A stretch of DNA of 64,000 nt, taken from the NCBI GenBank assembly GCA_002448305.1, contig DJWY01000016.1:82568-146567 (forward strand), given 5' to 3'. A program made the position numbers and the translations under genes. This DNA is from Selenomonadales bacterium UBA7018 (GTDB lineage: Bacteria > Bacillota > Negativicutes > Selenomonadales > Selenomonadaceae). The notes under the pieces are model-generated. The model was given only the letters and a program-made list of their open reading frames with translations. It was not told where the DNA came from and did no database searches. Of the stretch, positions 7,952 to 15,653 are shown piece by piece. Each line of letters starts with the position of its first letter. Position 1 is the stretch's first letter.

Positions 7952-9697
7952 TTAGTACTGGAATTTCTGCAAAGAGTTCTGCAAGTCTTGAGCGAGGCGA
8001 GCAAGTTCATCAGCTGCAGAGGAAATTTCTTCAGCAGAAGCAGATTGCTGTTCAGCCGCCGCAGAGACGCTTTCCATTTCTTTGGAAACGCCAATTCCTT
8101 TTTCCAAAATCTTTTCGGAACGGTCGCGGATAACGAAAGTGAGTTTTTCGACTTCCTTGAGTTCGTTGACCATGTTCTTTGCTTCTTTTTCGACGTTCTG
8201 AGAGGCATTGCTAATGCTGTCGAAGGTGGAGCGAAGTCTTTCGACGGATTGAGTACCCGTACGGACGGCTGCGTTACCTTTTTGCATGGAATCGACCGCG
8301 TCAGTAGTATCGGATTGAATGTCGCCAATGAGCGTGCCAATTTTCTGCGCCGCTTCTTGTGATTCTTCGGCGAGCTTGCGGACTTCTTCGGAAACGACCG
8401 CAAATCCGCGACCATGTTCGCCAGCGCGAGCCGCCTCAATAGCTGCGTTCAATGCAAGCAAGTTAGTTTGTTCAGCAATGCCGCTGATAGCTTCGACAAT
8501 TTGTCCGATTTCTTGCGAACGTTTGCCGAGTTTATCGACCGTCAAAGCGGAATCATTAACGATTTTTTCAACGCTGATAATCTGATTAACTGCAGTTTCG
8601 ACAGCCTCAGTACCGGCGGCCGCTTCGTTATTGGCGGAGGCGACGTGTTCGGAAACTTTGTCAGCAGTCTTTGTCAAATGGTCAATGGAGTTAAGCGCGT
8701 TGTTGATAGCGTCCATAGCGTCATTAACATAGGTTTGTTGTTCGACAACTGCGCCCGCCGAATTGGTGACGGATTGGGCAACCTGTTCGGACGCCTGTGC
8801 GCTTTGGTGAGCACTAGCAGTAAGCTCTTGGGAAGACGCCGCAAATTGGCTTGAAGAATCGCTGGTTTGATGAATCAATTTGCTTATCGCCTGGCGCATT
8901 TCGCGAACGGCAAGAGCCATTGAGCCGAATTCGTCGCCGCGATCAGCGTCAAGCAAATCTGTGCGGCGGAAGTCGCCGTCTTTGAGGAGGTGCAAAGCCT
9001 GAACCATGTTGCTAAGAGGATTGGTAACGGCTTTGGTGATAGAAATGCTCATGATAATCAAGAGAACGAAGGTACCGCCGAGCGCGATAAACAAATTGCG
9101 AACGGAAGCCGCAATGCCTTCGTTACTGGCTTCGATTGTCTTATCGGAATCTTCATAAGCCTTTTGTTGAATGACTAAGATAGCTTCGCCGCAGGAAACT
9201 GCATAGGGCATAACTTCATTTTGATAGAATTCAAGCGAAGCATTTCTATGCGCGGCAATAGCTGAGGTGTCGCCTATAGGGGATTTCATTTGGAACATTT
9301 TATCCGCGCCGGTTTTAAATTTAGTCCATTCGCGTTCGGCAGCATCAACTTGCGCACGAGCTTGCGGGTCGTCCTTGATTATTTCTCCGTAAATTTTCAA
9401 GGAATCTTCCAACTCTTTAACGCCGCCGTTGTACTTATCAAGGCGAGATTGATAAAGTGCGGGATCAACCGTCAAAGGAGCCAAGACAGCCTGAACTTGT
9501 GCATAGCGCACGGCGTGACGGCAACGACCGATTTCAAAGATACCTTTTAAGTAGGTCTGGCTGATTTTGTCCAAATCGCTTTGAGCCTGCATAACGGCGA
9601 AGTAGCCGACCAGTCCGATAACAATCATACCAATTAGCGCGATAATATTAAGCAAAAGTAACTTGTAAGCGACGCGCATGTTGTTCAACCAAGACAT
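7952..9697 (-). CDS. Methyl-accepting chemotaxis protein
   Basis: A 581-residue chemoreceptor. A short cytoplasmic start is followed by TM1 (about 12-34), a helical periplasmic sensor domain of about 165 residues (four-helix-bundle type), TM2 (about 200-222), a HAMP domain (about 223-275) and a long coiled-coil signalling domain. The kinase-interacting tip is unmistakable: GIAEQTNLLALNAAIEAARA, then GRGFAVVSEEVRKLAEES. It has an AAAAGGAGGA binding site and a leader of about 220 bases. The ligand is unknown. The C-terminus lacks a CheR-docking NWETF-type pentapeptide. It stands alone, away from other chemotaxis genes. Confidence 0.95.
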   Translation of the reverse strand: MSWLNNMRVAYKLLLLNIIALIGMIVIGLVGYFAVMQAQSDLDKISQTYLKGIFEIGRCRHAVRYAQVQAVLAPLTVDPALYQSRLDKYNGGVKELEDSLKIYGEIIKDDPQARAQVDAAEREWTKFKTGADKMFQMKSPIGDTSAIAAHRNASLEFYQNEVMPYAVSCGEAILVIQQKAYEDSDKTIEASNEGIAASVRNLFIALGGTFVLLIIMSISITKAVTNPLSNMVQALHLLKDGDFRRTDLLDADRGDEFGSMALAVREMRQAISKLIHQTSDSSSQFAASSQELTASAHQSAQASEQVAQSVTNSAGAVVEQQTYVNDAMDAINNALNSIDHLTKTADKVSEHVASANNEAAAGTEAVETAVNQIISVEKIVNDSALTVDKLGKRSQEIGQIVEAISGIAEQTNLLALNAAIEAARAGEHGRGFAVVSEEVRKLAEESQEAAQKIGTLIGDIQSDTTDAVDSMQKGNAAVRTGTQSVERLRSTFDSISNASQNVEKEAKNMVNELKEVEKLTFVIRDRSEKILEKGIGVSKEMESVSAAAEQQSASAEEISSAADELARLAQDLQNSLQKFQY

Positions 9698-9920
9698 AAA
9701 AACTATTCCTCCTTTTCTTGGCGGTGTAGAAATTTTTTTGCGCCTGAGATTTTACGGTAGGAACTTTATCCTGCCAACCGCCGGTCTCAACTTTTGAACG
9801 ATTCCCGCGAAGGGCTTAACTTCCCGTCGTTCGTGTGCGGTAGTTTAAGAAACTTTCAGAATGAATACTCTATATTTTGTCCCCCTCCGAAAGCGTTCCT
9901 TTCCGCGTTATTTTTAATTA
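9698..9920 (-). promoter_or_regulatory. Long structured 5' leader of the chemoreceptor mRNA (unclassified)
   Basis: The predicted promoter at 9926-9954 implies an untranslated leader of about 220 bases. On the minus strand several nested pairings are visible: GAACGA/TCGTTC enclosing a GC-rich loop; GAGA/TCTC enclosing CGGT/ACCG and AGGA/TCCT; and GGCGGT with ACCGCC just before the RBS, which competes with the CGGT/ACCG pairing. I could not match it to a known riboswitch class. Its ATCTCAGGCGCAAAA stretch resembles the 3' side of a glycine aptamer, but the rest of that core is absent. Confidence 0.45.
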
Positions 9921-9925
9921 AACCG

Positions 9926-9954
9926 ATTGTAGATTAACGTAAAAGGAATGTCAA
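9926..9954 (-). promoter_or_regulatory. Predicted sigma-A promoter of the chemoreceptor gene
   Basis: On the minus strand TTGACA (9949-9954), 17 bases, then TACAAT (9926-9931). This near-consensus promoter lies over 220 bases before the start codon. Confidence 0.65.
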
Positions 9955-9982
9955 ATTATTTGCGCCGCCTTGTCAACCAAAA

Positions 9983-10059
9983 TTGGCGGCATAATCAATC
10001 TTTGCTATGATAGCATAATTGGCGGTATTAAGTCTAGGATTTTAAAAAAAAATTGGCGG
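9983..10059 (+). repeat. Three TTGGCGG boxes
   Basis: TTGGCGG occurs at 9983-9989, 10019-10025 and 10053-10059, at 36- and 34-base spacing, in a gene-free stretch upstream of the chemoreceptor promoter. It could be a binding site for an unknown regulator. The rest of 9960-10116 shows nothing else I recognise. Confidence 0.4.
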
Positions 10060-10116
10060 AAAGAAATTCCACTCCCGTCAACTTTTAATTTCTAGTTTAA
10101 AATTCATTGCGCATTT

Positions 10117-11097
10117 TTAATTAACTAATGCTTCCCATGCTTCGTTAGCGCGTTCAACGAAAATGTCACGAATGCGTTTGCTTTCGCCGAGTCCTTGCAA
10201 CTTCGCCTCGACCTTAAAGCCCATTTTCTCCAAAATGACTTTGTGGGAATCTTCTTCGTCGCCCGCCATATCGTTATTGGCGTGGTCGCCGGCAACCATC
10301 ATCAGCGGCATTAAAATTATTTTCTCGACCTTGTGCATTTTCATTTTGCCAGCCCAATCCTCAAGGCGCGGCCAACCTTCGACGGTGTAAATGTGAACGT
10401 CATCGCGTTTCATGCGACGAAGTTTTTCCTGCATAACCGAATAGTAAGCATTTGACGGATCGGGCGTGCCGTGCGCCATAAGTAAAATCGCGGTGCCCTT
10501 CTTGTACGCGGGCAAGTGAAGCGATTGCATAACCTGCATAACGTCATCCGGCTGTTCTTCCTGCCCTTGCCAATACATAAGCGGCGTGCCGAGCGACATT
10601 TTCTTAAATTGCGTTTTGTACTCGTGGAAAAGCGCGACGTCGTATTTGTATTCCATACCCGGAATCACGTCGAGCGAAACGAGCGCAACCCGCGTATAGC
10701 CTTCGCGCATAAGATGTTTAAGGGTTTCTTCAGGCGTCATGTAGTCGCAGGAGCCTTCGTTTTCGGCGATATGTTTAATGACGATATGGCTTGTGAATGC
10801 CGTAAAAACTTTGGCGTTGGGGTGAGCGGCTTGAATTGCCTGCGCGGTCGCGTCGATAGATTTCGTGCGCTGGTCTTTAAAGGTCGTGCCGAAACTCAAA
10901 ACAACGATAGCGTCTTTGTCAGCGCGGCTCTGCATTTCGGGATTCTCGTACTTGAGGACTCCAATTTGAGTAGCCATTTGCAACGCGGCGGGCGGATTAG
11001 CAACCTCTTCGTTAAGCTGATAGGCGGCGTCGGCGTGCGCGAAAAATAAACTCGAACACGCCACACTCACCGCTAATAATTTTTTCCAAGACTTCAT
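10117..11097 (-). CDS. Exported sirohydrochlorin cobaltochelatase / CbiK-type chelatase
   Basis: The 326-residue protein has a classical signal peptide (about 1-24, cleavage near AHADA) and a class II chelatase fold of two similar halves. The first half starts VVLSFGTTF; the second has LLMAHGTPDPSNAYY with metal-binding H209, and MVAGDHANNDMAG with H272. CbiK inserts cobalt into sirohydrochlorin in anaerobic B12 synthesis. The signal peptide points to a periplasmic form like CbiKP of Desulfovibrio, whose role may be in haem or metal handling. No cob/cbi gene is adjacent. The RBS is GAGGAGG. Confidence 0.85.
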   Translation of the reverse strand: MKSWKKLLAVSVACSSLFFAHADAAYQLNEEVANPPAALQMATQIGVLKYENPEMQSRADKDAIVVLSFGTTFKDQRTKSIDATAQAIQAAHPNAKVFTAFTSHIVIKHIAENEGSCDYMTPEETLKHLMREGYTRVALVSLDVIPGMEYKYDVALFHEYKTQFKKMSLGTPLMYWQGQEEQPDDVMQVMQSLHLPAYKKGTAILLMAHGTPDPSNAYYSVMQEKLRRMKRDDVHIYTVEGWPRLEDWAGKMKMHKVEKIILMPLMMVAGDHANNDMAGDEEDSHKVILEKMGFKVEAKLQGLGESKRIRDIFVERANEAWEALVN

Positions 11098-11184
11098 TTA
11101 ACTTTCCTCCTCAAAATTTCTTTGCTTTGCTCATACATTTTTCTTTGCTGAGGAGGCGAATTAAATTTATCACAAAGAAATAAT

Positions 11185-11213
11185 TTGTCAATTCCTTTTG
11201 AATGTTATAAAAT
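11185..11213 (+). promoter_or_regulatory. Predicted thrS promoter
   Basis: TTGTCA (11185-11190), 17 bases, TAAAAT (11208-11213). The resulting leader is about 25 bases, too short for a T-box, so thrS here is probably not tRNA-attenuated. Confidence 0.5.
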
Positions 11214-11242
11214 ACGGCGGCACTTAAAAGGAGGCAAAATAA

Positions 11243-13024
11243 ATGACAATCATAACGAAAGATGGCACTTTAGCCGAAGTTGAAGGCGCAGAAGCTCTGC
11301 ATTCATTGCGCCACACCGCCTCGCATATCATGGCGCAAGCAATTAAGCATCTTTACGGCGGCGCAGACGGAAAAAATGTTAAATTGGCTATCGGACCGGC
11401 GATTGATACCGGTTTTTACTACGATATTGACACCGAAAAGAAAATTACCGACGAAGATTTAGCCGATATCGAACGCGAGATGAAAAATATCGTTAAACAG
11501 AACTTAAAACTCGAACGTTCGACGCTTTCACGCGCTGAAGCACTTAAAAAATTCTCTGAAGAAGGCGAAACTTATAAAGTTGAGCTGATTGAGGCTTTGC
11601 CCGAAGATGCGGAAATTTCTTTGTTCACGCAGGGCGATTTTACCGACCTTTGCGCGGGTCCGCATGTGCAATCGACCGGAAAAGTTAAAGCGTTTAAGTT
11701 AATGTCGATTGCGGGCGCATATTGGCGCGGCGACGAGCATAATAAAATGTTGCAGAGGATTTACGGCACGGCTTTTGAGAATAAAGACGATTTGAAAGAC
11801 TATTTGCACATGTTGGAAGAGGCTGCGCGGCGTGACCACCGTAAATTAGGCAAGGAATTGGATTTATTCAGTTTGCACGACGAAGGACCAGGTTTTCCGT
11901 TCTTTCACCCCAACGGAATGGTTATTCGCAACGAATTAATTGATTATTGGCGCGAAGTTCATCGCCGCTACGGTTATCAGGAGATAAAAACGCCGATAAT
12001 TTTAAATCGCAAGCTGTGGGAAACGTCTGGGCACTGGGACCACTACAAAGAAAATATGTACTTCACCAAGATTGACGAAGAAGATTACGCCGTCAAGCCA
12101 ATGAACTGTCCTGGCAGTATGCTTGTCTATAATACGCACGTTCATAGCTATCGCGACTTGCCGTTGAGGCTTGGCGAGCTTGGATTGGTTCACCGTCACG
12201 AAAAAAGCGGCGTTTTGCACGGTCTGTTCAGAGTTCGCAATTTTACGCAAGACGACGCGCATATTTACATGACGCCCGCGCAGGTCGAGCCGGAAATACA
12301 AAAGACGATTGACTTATTCGACGAAGTTTATAAAACTTTCGGATTGACTTACAAAGCGGAGCTTTCGACGCGCCCAGAAAACTCAATGGGCGACGATGCG
12401 ACTTGGGAATTGGCTACAAACGCGCTTCAAAAAGCTCTGGAACATCGCGGGCTTGAATACGTCGTAAACGAAGGCGACGGAGCGTTTTACGGACCGAAGA
12501 TTGATTTTCATTTGAAAGATTCAATCGGGCGTACGTGGCAATGCGGGACAATTCAGCTTGATATGCTTTTGCCCGAAAAGTTTGATTTAAATTATATTGG
12601 CGAAGACGGCGAAAAGCATCGTCCGATTATGGTTCACCGCGTTGTTTACGGTTCAATCGAGCGTTTCATTGGGATTTTGATTGAGAATTATGCGGGAGCA
12701 TTTCCGGTATGGTTCGCGCCCGTTCAGATAAAACTTTTGCCGATAACCGACGCGCATGTTGATTACGCTAACGAATTGAACAGAAAATTTTTCGAGCTGA
12801 ACTTCCGTGCAGAGGTCGACGCCCGCAACGAGAAAATTAACAAGAAAATTCGCGACAGCCAGGTTGCGAAAGTTCCTTACACAATCGTTATCGGCGACAA
12901 GGAAGTTGAGACGGGCATTTTACCAATCAGGAAATACGGCGACAAGGACGGACTTTCTTTGAGCGTCGATGACTTTGTTTCCTACGTTCAGAAGAAAATT
13001 TCTACTCGCGACCAAGCCTATTAA
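11243..13024 (+). CDS. thrS: Threonyl-tRNA synthetase lacking the TGS domain
   Basis: Charges tRNA-Thr. At 593 residues it is about 50 short of the usual length: residues 1-18 run straight into the N2 editing domain, so the N-terminal TGS domain is missing. The editing site is intact (H24 and H28 in HTASH, C137 and H141 in CAGPH), as are the class II core (CPGSM with the zinc Cys, LGLVHRHEKSGVLHGLFRVR) and the C-terminal anticodon-binding domain (WFAPVQIKLLPI onward). It has an AAAAGGAGG site and its own promoter; a hairpin follows at 13085-13116. TGS-less forms are known in other bacteria, so activity is expected. Confidence 0.95.
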   Translation: MTIITKDGTLAEVEGAEALHSLRHTASHIMAQAIKHLYGGADGKNVKLAIGPAIDTGFYYDIDTEKKITDEDLADIEREMKNIVKQNLKLERSTLSRAEALKKFSEEGETYKVELIEALPEDAEISLFTQGDFTDLCAGPHVQSTGKVKAFKLMSIAGAYWRGDEHNKMLQRIYGTAFENKDDLKDYLHMLEEAARRDHRKLGKELDLFSLHDEGPGFPFFHPNGMVIRNELIDYWREVHRRYGYQEIKTPIILNRKLWETSGHWDHYKENMYFTKIDEEDYAVKPMNCPGSMLVYNTHVHSYRDLPLRLGELGLVHRHEKSGVLHGLFRVRNFTQDDAHIYMTPAQVEPEIQKTIDLFDEVYKTFGLTYKAELSTRPENSMGDDATWELATNALQKALEHRGLEYVVNEGDGAFYGPKIDFHLKDSIGRTWQCGTIQLDMLLPEKFDLNYIGEDGEKHRPIMVHRVVYGSIERFIGILIENYAGAFPVWFAPVQIKLLPITDAHVDYANELNRKFFELNFRAEVDARNEKINKKIRDSQVAKVPYTIVIGDKEVETGILPIRKYGDKDGLSLSVDDFVSYVQKKISTRDQAY

Positions 13025-13048
13025 ACGACAATTTTTGCAAACAAAAAA

Positions 13049-13206
13049 GCGACGGGATAAACTCTCGCCGCCAGCTTGTAGATAAAGCCCGCATAGAATT
13101 AATTAATTGCGGGCTTATAAATTTGACTTTTTCTACCTGTATTTCTCGATTTTTCTTCCTGTACATCAAAAAGTACCTCCAAAGTTCATTTTACTTGAAA
13201 TGGGCT
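13049..13206 (+). repeat. Intergenic repeat element, copy 2, including the thrS terminator hairpin
   Basis: This matches the reverse complement of 7706-7906 over most of its length. It contains AAGCCCGCA (13085-13093) pairing with TGCGGGCTT (13108-13116), a 9-bp perfect stem that can end the thrS transcript, though the T run after it is weak. Confidence 0.7.
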
Positions 13207-13215
13207 TTTTTTTCA

Positions 13216-13243
13216 TTGCAAAAGACGCCGCTTATGTTATACT
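13216..13243 (+). promoter_or_regulatory. Predicted promoter of aroF-tyrA
   Basis: TTGCAA (13216-13221), 16 bases, TATACT (13238-13243), about 35 bases before the aroF start. Confidence 0.55.
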
Positions 13244-13277
13244 AAGCATAGTTTTTAACTTAAGGAGAGAAAATTTT

Positions 13278-14291
13278 ATGATAGTAGTAATGAAACCGGG
13301 CGCAACAACAGAAAATTTGTCGGCAGTCGTGAAAAAAATCGAATCGGTAGGCTTGCGCACCCACCTTTCTAAGGGCGAAGAGGTTACAATCGTCGGCGTA
13401 ATCGGTGATAAGAAGATTATCGCAAATTTGGAACTGCAAATGATGGCAGGCGTCGATAAAACCGTTCGCATTACTGAAAAATATAAACTCGTTAGCCGCG
13501 ATTTTCACCCAGATGATACGATAATTGACGCGGGCGGCGTAAAAATCGGCGGAAAAGAAATTATCGTTATGGCTGGACCTTGCGCGGTCGAAAATCTGGA
13601 CCAATTACGCGAAGCGGCGGCATCTGTTAAAGCTTGCGGCGCAAAATTCCTTCGCGGCGGCGCATTTAAGCCTAGAACTTCACCTTACGACTTTCAAGGA
13701 CTCGGCGAAGATGGTTTGAAGCTTTTAAAACGTGTAGGCGAAGAATTTAACCTTAAAATCGTCACTGAAATCGTTGACAAGGACGATATCGAACTTTTTT
13801 GCAACTACGCAGACATTTTACAGGTCGGCGCACGCAATATGCAAAATTTTCAGCTGCTTAAGGCTCTTGGGAAGTGCTCAAAGCCAATTTTGTTAAAGCG
13901 CGGACTCTCTGCAACCATTTCTGAGTGGCTAAACGCCGCTGAATACATCATGAGCGGCGGAAATGAGCAAGTTATCTTCTGCGAACGCGGAATCAGAACC
14001 TACGAAACCTTCACGCGCAATACTTTGGACTTGTCAGCCGTCGCCGCAGTCAAAGAATTGTCCCATTTGCCTATTGTCGTCGACCCGTCGCACGGAACCG
14101 GCCGTTGGAAAATGGTTGCGCCTATGGCAAGAGCCGCTTTAGCCGCCGGCGCGGACGGTTTGATAATCGAAGTGCATCCACACCCAGAAAAAGCACTTTC
14201 TGACGGCGACCAATCACTCACGCCCGCCGCTTTCAAAGATTTAATGAACAGTTTAGGCGGAATTGCAAAAATTATGGGGAAATCTATATGA
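13278..14291 (+). CDS. aroF: 3-deoxy-7-phosphoheptulonate (DAHP) synthase, type I-beta
   Basis: First step of the shikimate pathway: phosphoenolpyruvate plus erythrose-4-phosphate gives DAHP. The start at 13278 follows AAGGAGAGA; a reading from 13107 runs through the repeat and is not credible. The 337-residue protein has an N-terminal ferredoxin-like/ACT-type regulatory segment (1 to about 70) typical of the I-beta class. The barrel then carries MAGPCAVE, GGAFKPRTSPYDFQG, QVGARNMQN, LLKRG, and VDPSHGTG with the metal-binding His. The last four bases overlap tyrA, so the pair is translationally coupled toward tyrosine synthesis. Confidence 0.95.
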   Translation: MIVVMKPGATTENLSAVVKKIESVGLRTHLSKGEEVTIVGVIGDKKIIANLELQMMAGVDKTVRITEKYKLVSRDFHPDDTIIDAGGVKIGGKEIIVMAGPCAVENLDQLREAAASVKACGAKFLRGGAFKPRTSPYDFQGLGEDGLKLLKRVGEEFNLKIVTEIVDKDDIELFCNYADILQVGARNMQNFQLLKALGKCSKPILLKRGLSATISEWLNAAEYIMSGGNEQVIFCERGIRTYETFTRNTLDLSAVAAVKELSHLPIVVDPSHGTGRWKMVAPMARAALAAGADGLIIEVHPHPEKALSDGDQSLTPAAFKDLMNSLGGIAKIMGKSI

Positions 14292-15163
14292 AACTCGCTA
14301 TTATTGGTGTCGGTTTAATCGGCGGCTCGCTCGGATTGTGCTTGAAAGATAAACTCGGCGATAAAATCTTTATAACCGGTCTTTGTAGGACCGAAAAATC
14401 AATGAATCGCGCTATGGAACTCGGCGCAGTCGATTTTGCCTCTTCCGATTTAAAAAAAGTCGTCGAAAATGCCGATTTTGTCTTTTTAAGCCCGCCAGTT
14501 TTGCAAATCGTCCCTATGGTCAAAAAAATTCTTCCGTTCTTAAAATCCGGCGCAATTTTGACCGACGCCGGCTCTACTAAGCAATATATCTGGCAGGAAC
14601 TAAAAAAAATTCTCCCAAATGACATTTTTTATATCGCCGGACACCCTATGACCGGTAAAGAAAAATCCGGCGTTGATGTCGCCGATAAAAATCTTTTCAA
14701 GGGCAAGGCTTATGTCATCGCGAAAGATACCGGCGCATCCACAGACGCTAAAATTAAACTTATGAACCTTCTAAAACTCACTGAAGCCAATTTTTTCGAG
14801 ATTGACATCGCTAAACATGACCGTTGCGCCTCGATTATTAGCCACGTCCCGCATTTAACTGCTGCCGCGCTCGTCACTCTCCTAAATAACGCCGGTAACG
14901 ACCTTGATTCTTGTTTAAAGCTCGTCGGCGGCGGTTTCAAGGACACCACCCGCATTGCCAGTTCAAATGCTGATATGTGGGCCGATATTTGCATGACTAA
15001 CGGCGACGCTATCGCTAATCACCTGCGCGACTTGCAAAATATTCTCGGCAACGTCATAACCGCGATTGAAAACCACGACCGCCAAGCCATTCACGATTAT
15101 TTCGCTAGGTCTAAGGCTCGCCGCGATAAAATCCTCGAAACTATCACCTTCGACCCTAACTAA
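14288..15163 (+). CDS. tyrA: Prephenate dehydrogenase
   Basis: Oxidatively decarboxylates prephenate to 4-hydroxyphenylpyruvate for tyrosine. The 291-residue protein has the NAD-binding GVGLIGGSLG at 7-16, the conserved TDAGSTK and AGHPMTGKEKSG motifs, and the C-terminal helical dimerisation region with ISHVPHLTAAAL and GGGFKDTTRIA. No ACT domain is fused at the C-terminus, so feedback control may rest with other subunits or with AroF. Its ATG overlaps the aroF stop (ATGA). Confidence 0.95.
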   Translation: MKLAIIGVGLIGGSLGLCLKDKLGDKIFITGLCRTEKSMNRAMELGAVDFASSDLKKVVENADFVFLSPPVLQIVPMVKKILPFLKSGAILTDAGSTKQYIWQELKKILPNDIFYIAGHPMTGKEKSGVDVADKNLFKGKAYVIAKDTGASTDAKIKLMNLLKLTEANFFEIDIAKHDRCASIISHVPHLTAAALVTLLNNAGNDLDSCLKLVGGGFKDTTRIASSNADMWADICMTNGDAIANHLRDLQNILGNVITAIENHDRQAIHDYFARSKARRDKILETITFDPN

Positions 15164-15180
15164 ATTCCGCTCAAATGTAA

Positions 15181-15247
15181 AATTCCGTTTATTCGGAATT
15201 TCTCAATCTGGCTTCAAAATCAGCCCCAAAATTAGGGGCTTTTTTTT
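15181..15247 (+). terminator. Terminator region after tyrA
   Basis: AATTCCG/CGGAATT (15181-15200) is followed by AGCCCC (15222-15227) pairing with GGGGCT (15235-15240) and seven T (15241-15247). The second hairpin is a standard intrinsic terminator. Confidence 0.75.
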
Positions 15248-15280
15248 ATCTCCAGAAAAACCTATATTGCAACGCCATTT

Positions 15281-15300
15281 AATTCCGTTTAAACGGAATT
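15281..15300. repeat. 20-base perfect palindrome
   Basis: AATTCCGTTTAAACGGAATT is self-complementary over all 20 bases and is followed by TTTCTT. It nearly duplicates the stem at 15181-15200. It may be a terminator or a regulator site. Confidence 0.6.
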
Positions 15301-15324
15301 TTTCTTCCACCCTAAAAAAACCAA

Positions 15325-15458
15325 TTTCAACCCTCAAAACCTATTTCAACGCCCAAAATCAGTTTCAACCGTCTAAAATCACTTTCAAACCGCTAAATTC
15401 TTTTCAAACCGACTTTAATCGCCAAAATTCGTATCCAAACCGCTAAAATCGCCTTCAA
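15325..15458 (+). repeat. Degenerate tandem array with a 19-20 base period
   Basis: TTTCAA (or one-base variants), mostly followed by cC(g)nC(t)AAAATC, recurs at 15325, 15344, 15363, 15383, 15402, 15433 and 15453, at steps of 19, 19, 20, 19, 31 and 20. The array sits in the 490-base gene-free spacer before dnaN. I found no match to the DnaA box TTATCCACA in the spacer. The remainder (15459-15556) shows no clear feature. Confidence 0.6.
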
Positions 15459-15556
15459 TGACATTTTTTTGCCAAAATCTCCTCGAAATGTAGTTTCAAC
15501 CTCATATTTGCCGCATAAATGACTTGTACGCAAATATTTTCGGTAATGAATACCAA

Positions 15557-15591
15557 AAGACCGCCTCAAAAAGCTGAAGGCGATCTTTTTT
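15557..15591 (+). terminator. Hairpin with T tract before dnaN
   Basis: AAGACCGCCT (15557-15566) pairs with AGGCGATCTT (15578-15587), with one mismatch, then T to 15591. It precedes the dnaN RBS by about 50 bases and could be a terminator or attenuator. Confidence 0.5.
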
Positions 15592-15653
15592 AGTTTTAGC
15601 AGGAAAAATTTTCCATTTCAAGAATTAAATATAAGAATAAAGGAGGCTTTTAA

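Noticed and set aside
9781..9840. GGAAGTTAAGCCC on the minus strand resembles the conserved 5S rRNA loop
   Set aside because: The flanking helices and the closing stem of 5S rRNA are absent, and the stretch lies in an mRNA leader; chance similarity.
13107..13277. Long N-terminal extension of the DAHP synthase frame
   Set aside because: It reads through the intergenic repeat and promoter and has no RBS; the ATG at 13278 with AAGGAGAGA gives the family start.
15066..15446. 126-codon plus frame over the end of tyrA and the tandem array
   Set aside because: It starts inside tyrA and reads the non-coding repeats; no RBS.
15325..15458. Possible CRISPR array or oriC
   Set aside because: The period of 19-20 bases is too short and degenerate for CRISPR, and no DnaA boxes were seen, so it is reported only as a tandem array.
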